A DNA stretch of 5,516 nt from an uncultured Bacillota bacterium (GTDB lineage Bacteria > Bacillota_I > Bacilli_A > RFN20 > CAG-631): the NCBI GenBank assembly GCA_902491575.1, contig CABUID010000032.1, positions 1 through 5,516 on the forward strand, in the 5' to 3' direction. The notes below the pieces were generated by a model that was not told where the DNA came from, made no database searches, and saw only the letters and a program-made list of their open reading frames with translations. The position numbers and the translations under genes are program-made. Each line of letters begins with the position of its first letter. Within the stretch, counting starts at the first letter, position 1. Of this stretch, positions 1-4,349 are shown one piece after another.

Positions 1-1
1 T

Positions 2-1273
2 GATTCAGACACTAATGTAGCAGGCTTCGCTCCTGGTATGGATGATATTGGTCATATTATTTTAGATAACAAGAAAGATGTAAAGTTCAATCGTAATTTA
101 GTTACATCTGCAGGTGCAAATTATTGGGTTTCAAAGAAAAATGCAAACATTAGAGATCCTGGTAAATATTGGGAAACTGCTGTCCAAGATATCAACGGTG
201 ATGGAATTCCAGAAGTTTTAATCAGAGATGGAAAGAAAGATATTAGATATATCAACGGATATTACTTAGGTAAATCTAAAAAAGGAATTGTTCAAGCATA
301 TCAAAATTATATTGATAATAAAGCACCACCGGAAAAAAGACAAGTCATGAAAGCTAGAAATGAATTCGCTCCAGGTGAATTATCTTATAATTACTTCTTA
401 CAACAAAATCTTTCCCAAGATGAAAATAATCTTGACGGTAAATTAATTCCTTCACCTTATCTGGCTAAAGCTGGTTATAAAGCTAGAGCTCCTTCAGCTT
501 CAAATTTGTTACTTAAGTACAAAACAGCACGTTGTTATGAAGCTGCTTTGAATAGCTTTAATATCAATGAAGAAACAAAGAAATTCGTGAAAAAAGTATT
601 TGGTGTTATCATGGCAAACGCTAATTTATATAAAAAATATGTCTCAGGCAAAGCAATCGAATACTTCCAAAAACAACGTATTAGTGAAAAGGAAGCAAAG
701 AAGAAGCACAGCGGACAAGTTGTTTCACCTTATACAGAATATTGTCTTAATTTAGTTAAAGATTTATGTGAAGATGAAGATGATTTATTTATTCAGGATA
801 TTAGACAACAGATTCAATTTGTTATGGGAAATATCGGAGATCCATTACCTAAGAAACAAGAAGTTGGTAAAGTTCCAATTAGAACGAAGTTATCAGGCAA
901 ATCTCCAAATATAAACGCAATTCTTAACGCAAGAGCAGGTGATCCAGTTAATCCAATTATAAGGGATGATCAAAGACAAGCAGCAACAGTTGTTAAACCA
1001 ACCGGTCCAAAAAATTATAGAGAATTCCTTAATAGTCTAAACGATCCAGAGATTCTTAATAATAATGTCATGAGGAACTTCATCGTAGATTTACAAAACG
1101 AGGCAGCAACAGATAGGAATACTGGCGAAATAATACACCTGAAAACTTTGTATAATCGAATCGTTAATGCTAGATACCTTCCAGCCTCTAATGATCCAAA
1201 TGATTATCAAAGTCCTGATGCTCCAGTTAATGTTCAAAAAATCGGTAATGTTCCTGTTTATTCACCAGATTAA
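2..1273 (+). CDS. Large Maverick-like virion-associated candidate, 5' end missing
   Basis: The reading frame is open from base 2, so the gene begins upstream; the first ATG in the window (38) need not be the start. At least 423 residues are visible, ending at TAA 1271-1273. Numbered from the Met at 38, residues 51-59 read DINGDGIPE, a DxNxDGxxE loop like those of VCBS/FG-GAP and EF-hand-type calcium sites, followed by a beta-like stretch ending in INGY. Residues about 90-230 are helical and lysine-rich, with an acidic patch (CEDEDD) near 245. The last 30 residues are rich in Pro, Asn and Asp and look disordered. There is no signal peptide or membrane segment in the visible part. I do not recognise the family. 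Its place beside capsid genes suggests a structural or packaged protein, but this is inference. It could also be a non-structural accessory protein. Confidence 0.8.
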   Translation, partial: DSDTNVAGFAPGMDDIGHIILDNKKDVKFNRNLVTSAGANYWVSKKNANIRDPGKYWETAVQDINGDGIPEVLIRDGKKDIRYINGYYLGKSKKGIVQAYQNYIDNKAPPEKRQVMKARNEFAPGELSYNYFLQQNLSQDENNLDGKLIPSPYLAKAGYKARAPSASNLLLKYKTARCYEAALNSFNINEETKKFVKKVFGVIMANANLYKKYVSGKAIEYFQKQRISEKEAKKKHSGQVVSPYTEYCLNLVKDLCEDEDDLFIQDIRQQIQFVMGNIGDPLPKKQEVGKVPIRTKLSGKSPNINAILNARAGDPVNPIIRDDQRQAATVVKPTGPKNYREFLNSLNDPEILNNNVMRNFIVDLQNEAATDRNTGEIIHLKTLYNRIVNARYLPASNDPNDYQSPDAPVNVQKIGNVPVYSPD

Positions 1274-1295
1274 TAAAAAAATTTTATATTTAATT
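1274..1295 (+). promoter_or_regulatory. AT-only leader between the first two genes, no good initiator
   Basis: The 22 bases between TAA 1271-1273 and ATG 1296 are A/T only. They hold a TAAA (1274-1277) that could serve as poly(A) signal for the upstream gene, and the 10-mer ATTTTATATT (1281-1290), which recurs before the fibre gene at 4338-4347. No TCAYW element lies within 25 bases of the ATG. The nearest TCA (1262) is 32 bases away and off consensus. Confidence 0.35.
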
Positions 1296-1832
1296 ATGTC
1301 TTGGGGCTTTTTTAACAAGATCAAAAAAGGAATACGAAAGTTTATAAAATGGATTAAAACAAATTTCACTTTAAACGATGAAGGAAAAATTGTTCTTATT
1401 AAAGATGTAGTTCAGAAAGAACCTACTTTATTAGATAAAATTTATGCAGGTTTAAGAAAGCTTAAAGTTCCTTCTTTTAAAGATTTTAGTACAAAATATT
1501 TAGATTCTAATCTCCGATCTTTCTATCCTTCATATATTCACTTTGGTGTTAATGGCGAAATTTACGACAGCGGTAACCTAATTAGTCTAGAAAAATTATA
1601 CAGCACAATGCTTAGAATGATATTTTTGGGGAAATTTGATTTGTTAGGTTTTCCTAATCATAAAAAATTTGATATATATTATAAAGATAAAGATATAGTT
1701 CCGCTATATCCAAAGGACATATCAATTGACGAAAATGGGAAAATATTTAAAGGAAATAGAGCGATATCTCCAGTAGCTGCATTCAGCTATCTACTTACGA
1801 ACATAATTGATATAATAAAAAATAATTATTAA
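1296..1832 (+). CDS. NKIKKG-family protein with a globular C-terminal domain, 178 aa
   Basis: The start at 1296 is chosen because translation then begins MSWGFFNKIKKG, matching the starts of the two minus-strand genes next to it. An in-frame ATG at 1167 would add 43 residues lying over the upstream gene and break that match. Residues 3-24 form a strongly basic amphipathic helix with aromatic residues (W3, F5, F6, F16, W19). Residues about 30-155 look globular, with mixed strands and helices. Residues 159-175 are a hydrophobic helix that may pack in the core or touch a membrane. The only Inr-like TCA is weak (1262), so the gene may be co-transcribed with its upstream neighbour or use another promoter. 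It converges with the minus-strand gene, with four bases between the two stops. The function is unknown; a minor capsid or packaged protein is my best guess. Confidence 0.75.
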   Translation: MSWGFFNKIKKGIRKFIKWIKTNFTLNDEGKIVLIKDVVQKEPTLLDKIYAGLRKLKVPSFKDFSTKYLDSNLRSFYPSYIHFGVNGEIYDSGNLISLEKLYSTMLRMIFLGKFDLLGFPNHKKFDIYYKDKDIVPLYPKDISIDENGKIFKGNRAISPVAAFSYLLTNIIDIIKNNY

Positions 1833-1835
1833 TTG

Positions 1836-1839
1836 TTTA
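1836..1839 (-). terminator. TAAA at the stop codon, possible poly(A) signal
   Basis: On the minus strand the stop TAA (1839-1837) is followed by A, giving TAAA. In T. vaginalis a UAAA at or near the stop codon acts as the poly(A) signal. The motif is short and the DNA AT-rich, so this is suggestive only. Confidence 0.4.
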
Positions 1840-2064
1840 TTTAGTTCTTCTATATTTCTCAGTCCATGATTCTACTAGAGGTGCAGCACCGGTTATTGCT
1901 TTTCCAATTAACCCTGCTTTCCCAGGCATTGACGCTAACATAGGCCCATACTGAGCCATTATCTCAGGCGCATGTTTTAATAAAGGTTTTATTACTTTAT
2001 TTTTAATGAATTTAAATACTTTTTTGAAGCCTTTCTTTATCTTGTTAAATATACCCCAAGCCAT
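1837..2064 (-). CDS. Small basic NKIKKG-family protein, candidate membrane-active minor capsid peptide, 75 aa
   Basis: Translation runs from ATG 2064-2062 to TAA 1839-1837. The start is supported by an initiator element whose A lies 10 bases upstream and by the shared start MAWGIFNKIKKG. Residues 3-30 form a lysine-rich amphipathic helix with a regular Phe/Ile/Val face. Residues 40-63 are a Gly/Ala/Pro/Met-rich hydrophobic stretch with glycines at 48, 51, 54 and 59, too polar at its lysines for a clear transmembrane helix. The tail is charged (EKYRRTK). This layout of a cationic helix plus a flexible hydrophobic segment is reminiscent of virion proteins that disrupt membranes during entry, such as adenovirus protein VI, but I see no sequence match and this is analogy. 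Alternatives are a DNA-condensing core peptide or a scaffold. It lies just downstream of 2090-2296 on the same strand and has its own promoter. Confidence 0.8.
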   Translation of the reverse strand: MAWGIFNKIKKGFKKVFKFIKNKVIKPLLKHAPEIMAQYGPMLASMPGKAGLIGKAITGAAPLVESWTEKYRRTK

Positions 2065-2070
2065 AATATA

Positions 2071-2076
2071 AAATGA
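2071..2076 (-). promoter_or_regulatory. Initiator (TCATTT) of the 75-aa gene
   Basis: The minus strand reads TTCATTTTATATTATGG. The A of TCATTT (2074) lies 10 bases before the ATG, matching the Inr consensus TCA(+1)Y(T/A) and the very short leaders of T. vaginalis genes. It falls in the 25-base gap after the stop of the upstream minus-strand gene, so the 75-aa gene is probably transcribed on its own. Confidence 0.65.
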
Positions 2077-2088
2077 ATTTAATTAATG

Positions 2089-2092
2089 TTTA
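2089..2092 (-). terminator. TAAA at the stop codon, possible poly(A) signal
   Basis: The minus-strand stop TAA (2092-2090) is followed by A, giving TAAA as at the neighbouring genes. The next gene's initiator begins only 13 bases further on, so the 3' end of this mRNA must overlap or nearly touch the next promoter. Confidence 0.4.
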
Positions 2093-2296
2093 TTTAAATA
2101 AAGGTTTAATCATTCCTGCTGTTTGATAACTATAATCATCATCACCATCAAAATCTGTATCATCATCCGGCGGATAATAACTATTATAACCAGCAGGATC
2201 ATACTCACAAGTTTCGATAGGGTCGTCACTAAGAGATTTTTTAGGTTTTGCTTTTAACAACCCTTTCTTTATTTTATTCCAAGAGCCGAAAGTCAT
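2090..2296 (-). CDS. Small charge-segregated NKIKKG-family protein, 68 aa
   Basis: The start at 2296 gives MTFGSWNKIKKG, matching the N-termini of the two neighbouring genes, and an initiator A lies 11 bases upstream. A longer in-frame start at 2356 would run through both promoters and into the capsid gene, so it is rejected. Residues 7-20 are strongly basic (NKIKKGLLKAKPKK). Residues 24-54 are acidic and Tyr/Pro-rich, ending in DTDFDGDDD (46-54), which fits a DxDxDGxxD calcium-loop pattern but may be just an acidic run. The tail is short, hydrophobic and basic (GMIKPLFK). No membrane segment is evident. It is transcribed away from the major capsid gene across a shared promoter, so similar timing and dose are plausible. 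The role is unknown; a packaged minor virion protein is the favoured guess. Confidence 0.72.
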   Translation of the reverse strand: MTFGSWNKIKKGLLKAKPKKSLSDDPIETCEYDPAGYNSYYPPDDDTDFDGDDDYSYQTAGMIKPLFK

Positions 2297-2303
2297 TGAA
2301 AAA

Positions 2304-2309
2304 ATATGA
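2304..2309 (-). promoter_or_regulatory. Initiator (TCATAT) of the 68-aa gene, minus arm of a two-way promoter
   Basis: The minus strand reads TTTTCATATTTTTTCAATG. The A of TCATAT is at 2307, 11 bases before the ATG at 2296. Its +1 is only 14 positions from the +1 of the capsid gene on the other strand, and the two elements form the arms of a near-palindrome (2307-2321). Confidence 0.65.
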
Positions 2310-2318
2310 AAATATTTT

Positions 2319-2324
2319 TCATTT
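2319..2324 (+). promoter_or_regulatory. Initiator (TCATTT) of the major capsid gene, plus arm of a two-way promoter
   Basis: TTTTTCATTTTTATAAATG ends at the capsid ATG (2331). The A of TCATTT is at 2321, giving a 10-base leader. This matches the T. vaginalis Inr consensus and spacing and supports 2331 as the true start. Confidence 0.7.
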
Positions 2325-2330
2325 TTATAA

Positions 2331-3950
2331 ATGTTGTACAACAATGCGCAATACAAGAATGAAACAACTGATCAAGGTTGTGTGGTCGAGTATTATGAAA
2401 AATTAAGAGACTTGATTTCAAAAAATGATGGAACAAGATCTTTCATAATTAGAACAGAAGATTGTCATGATCAAAATGCTCCTTTCAATCAATCACAAGA
2501 AACAAGATTAAGAATTACTCATAATGATCATATGATTTCACAAATTACAGAAGGCTTTATTAACTTTAAGATCAAATTAACACTTCAATTATCTAAAGAT
2601 ATTCAAGCAACACATGTTAATGATACTAATCATTTAGGTAAATTATTTGTTGGATTTAAATCTTCAAATCAATTATTAGATCAATTACAAATTTATTCTA
2701 ATAATGTTTCAACAGGTTATCAACAAAATGAATGTTGTCGTGAAGGTTATTGTTATTCAACAATTAAACCATATAGTGAAAAGAAAACAAGAAAATATAC
2801 ACATTCATTATATGAAAATGTATCAGATTATTCTCAAAGTGTTTGTGGTACATATATTGATTTATCTGACTTTAGAGATGGACAAAAACATGATGTTGAA
2901 TTTGAAATGAACTTACCATTTGAAGATATATTAGCATTTCAAGCATTTGACTTATATCCAAATAGAGTTGTTGGTGATATTGAAATTAGATTCTATGTTA
3001 AACCAGTTGGTTTAGTTTATTGTCAAGTTGATCCAAGAACAATTAAAGAAGTTAAAGAATATATGGAAGATACTATAATTGATTCAACATTTAAATCAGC
3101 ACCAGTATTCAAGCATGGATTTACTCAAATTGGTAATGAAAGTAAAATTGCTGCATTAAACGTTGGTAGTGATAAATCTATTACACCAACAACAGAATCA
3201 ATTACATTATCTTGTTTAGGTTTAACTGTTACATCATGTAAATCTAATATGTTTGGTTTTTGTGTTAAAGAACATTCATTACAATCTATTGCTCAAATGT
3301 TATCTCGTCCATTACCAATTCCATCACAACAATTAGATTATAATGCTTTCCCATTAGCAGCTACAAGATCTGGTATTCAATCAACAATTAATATGCCATT
3401 GTTCAACACAACATCTATAACTGTAGTATTTCCAAAACATGCAAATGATTATACTTGTTTCGATAATCCAATTTATCATAATGTTCAATTAACAATTAAT
3501 GGTCAAAATTATCCAGATGAACCTGTTTCAACATTAGGTGCTAGATTTTTACAATATCAATTAGTCGCATCAGAATTAGATGGCGGTATTCAATGTACTA
3601 AAGAATTTGAAGATTCTTTAACAATGGATAGAAATAAGGCAGATGGCGGAAAATATAAGAATACTTTATCAGACGCTTCTTCATTTATGTTAAATATTCA
3701 AACAGAAAGATCAAGAGGTGGTTATTTATTCGATGGTTTAGATTCTAATGGTCAAAACATTCCAATCCAAATTAGAGGTCAACCAATTTATCCAGATGTT
3801 AATGATACCTATTATAATTTCGATGAAACTGGTGAAAATCATCCTCCTCCTCCTCAGTTGTTTGTCTGCAGAGATACTTATTTCACAGTGGATATCAACG
3901 ATGGTTTGGTTTATCATCCTACTGGTTCTCCAGAAGGTTCTCAAGTTTAA
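2331..3950 (+). CDS. Major capsid protein, probable double jelly-roll, 539 aa
   Basis: This is the probable shell-forming protein of the virus-like particle. The start is fixed by an initiator 10 bases upstream; the stop is TAA 3948-3950. Length fits Polinton-type double-jelly-roll capsid proteins. I judge it by fold pattern and remembered family style: alternating strands throughout, a FVGFKSSNQLLDQLQIY block (106-122), a Cys-containing loop (C135, C136, C141), EKKTRKYTHSLYENV (150-164), FEMNLPFEDILAFQAFDLYP (191-210), and a strand pair GDIEIRFYVKP (215-225) closing the likely first jelly roll. Residues about 255-500 would form the second. There is no signal peptide or membrane helix. The C-terminus from the four-proline run (505-508) looks like an exposed tail. 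Codon use changes there: Pro codons are 18 CCA to 2 CCT before the run and 5 CCT to 1 CCA from it on. Structure prediction would settle the fold. Confidence 0.75.
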   Translation: MLYNNAQYKNETTDQGCVVEYYEKLRDLISKNDGTRSFIIRTEDCHDQNAPFNQSQETRLRITHNDHMISQITEGFINFKIKLTLQLSKDIQATHVNDTNHLGKLFVGFKSSNQLLDQLQIYSNNVSTGYQQNECCREGYCYSTIKPYSEKKTRKYTHSLYENVSDYSQSVCGTYIDLSDFRDGQKHDVEFEMNLPFEDILAFQAFDLYPNRVVGDIEIRFYVKPVGLVYCQVDPRTIKEVKEYMEDTIIDSTFKSAPVFKHGFTQIGNESKIAALNVGSDKSITPTTESITLSCLGLTVTSCKSNMFGFCVKEHSLQSIAQMLSRPLPIPSQQLDYNAFPLAATRSGIQSTINMPLFNTTSITVVFPKHANDYTCFDNPIYHNVQLTINGQNYPDEPVSTLGARFLQYQLVASELDGGIQCTKEFEDSLTMDRNKADGGKYKNTLSDASSFMLNIQTERSRGGYLFDGLDSNGQNIPIQIRGQPIYPDVNDTYYNFDETGENHPPPPQLFVCRDTYFTVDINDGLVYHPTGSPEGSQV

Positions 3951-3951
3951 A
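3948..3951 (+). terminator. TAAA at the capsid stop codon, possible poly(A) signal
   Basis: The stop TAA is followed by A, and a second TAAA follows at 3952-3955. This matches the UAAA poly(A) signal usual in T. vaginalis mRNAs. The next gene's initiator begins at 3970, so the capsid transcript probably ends here. Confidence 0.4.
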
Positions 3952-3969
3952 TAAAATTAATTTCAATTA

Positions 3970-3975
3970 TCATTT
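3970..3975 (+). promoter_or_regulatory. Initiator (TCATTT) of the small gene after the capsid gene
   Basis: TTATCATTTTGTTTATC carries TCATTT with its A at 3972. A start codon is expected about 10 bases further on. The codons there are ATC (3981) and ATA (3984), neither of which is ATG. The element marks where the next gene should begin. Confidence 0.55.
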
Positions 3976-3980
3976 TGTTT

Positions 3981-4322
3981 ATCATACCGAGGGTTACTAA
4001 AACATATTTTTATTCATCGGAAAAACATAACAAATTCCCATGTGAGTTTATTCAATCAAAAAATCCGAAAATAATTAAAGTTATATCATGTAAATTAATT
4101 TATAATAAATATCTTGTAGGTGATGTAAAAGTTCATGCTTCATTTATTGAAAGAGATCATTACGATGATTATTTTTGTATATTCGCTAATCAAAATAATA
4201 ACTATGTTAAAAAATATGAATATACATCTTTAAAACAAGATTTTGATATTTGGTTTACAGATTTAGAAAATAATGAAATTGAACCAGATTCGTTTTTATT
4301 AGAATTACTTTTAATTTATTAA
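3981..4322 (+). CDS. Small beta-rich protein, candidate minor capsid or fibre-anchor, no ATG start, about 113 aa
   Basis: The frame is open from the capsid stop to TAA 4320-4322 but contains no ATG. I place the start at 3981 (ATC) because the initiator A at 3972 would give a 9-base leader, close to the 10-11 of the other genes, and because one base change would make it ATG and a protein beginning MIPRVTK. A TTG at 3975 is in frame but only 3 bases after the expected +1. The protein looks intact, with alternating strands and a C-terminus FDIWFTDLENNEIEPDSF then a hydrophobic LLELLLIY strand, a pattern like the closing strands of small viral jelly-roll proteins. It has Cys at about 20, 37 and 66 and no membrane segment. 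Lying between capsid and fibre genes, it could be a penton or fibre-anchor protein, though 113 residues is short for a jelly roll. Alternatives are a recently inactivated gene, a non-AUG start or a sequence error. Confidence 0.55.
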   Translation: MIPRVTKTYFYSSEKHNKFPCEFIQSKNPKIIKVISCKLIYNKYLVGDVKVHASFIERDHYDDYFCIFANQNNNYVKKYEYTSLKQDFDIWFTDLENNEIEPDSFLLELLLIY

Positions 4323-4323
4323 A
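4320..4323 (+). terminator. TAAA at the stop codon, possible poly(A) signal
   Basis: The stop TAA is followed by A and then an A-run and T-runs up to the fibre gene. Same arrangement as at the other genes; short motif in AT-rich DNA. Confidence 0.35.
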
Positions 4324-4349
4324 AAATTTTTATTTTTATTTTATATTAT
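4323..4349 (+). promoter_or_regulatory. AT-only leader of the fibre gene, no initiator
   Basis: The 27 bases between the upstream stop and the fibre ATG contain no G or C and therefore no TCA initiator. They include ATTTTATATT (4338-4347), identical to 1281-1290 before the other gene that lacks an initiator. The fibre gene may be read from the upstream initiator at 3970 as a two-gene transcript, or from a different kind of promoter. Confidence 0.35.

Noticed and set aside
1262..1267. TCACCA as initiator of the 178-aa gene
   Set aside because: It departs from TCAY(T/A) and lies 32 bases before the ATG, while the other genes use 9 to 11.
1167..1295. 43-residue upstream extension of the 178-aa protein
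   Set aside because: It lies wholly over the end of the first gene and its leader in another frame, and would hide the MSWGFFNKIKKG start shared with two other genes.
2167..2178. PPxY-type late-domain motif in the 68-aa protein
   Set aside because: The sequence is YYPPDDD; the fourth position is Asp, not Tyr.
2294..2299. Minus-strand TCAATG as initiator of the 68-aa gene
   Set aside because: A purine follows the A, and the +1 would be the base next to the ATG; TCATAT at 2309-2304 fits better.
2297..2356. 20-residue upstream extension of the 68-aa minus-strand protein
   Set aside because: It crosses both initiators and the start of the capsid gene; the initiator at 2307 would lie inside it.
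2704..2910. 68-codon open frame on + inside the capsid gene
   Set aside because: Out-of-frame shadow of the capsid gene, without initiator or recognisable sequence.
3738..3954. Open frames on both strands over the capsid 3' end
   Set aside because: Composition shadows of the capsid gene; Ile/Leu-rich or Arg-rich translations with no supporting signals.
3975..3977. TTG as start of the small gene after the capsid gene
   Set aside because: TTG starts are a bacterial habit. The signals here are eukaryotic and the expected +1 is only three bases away, leaving almost no leader.
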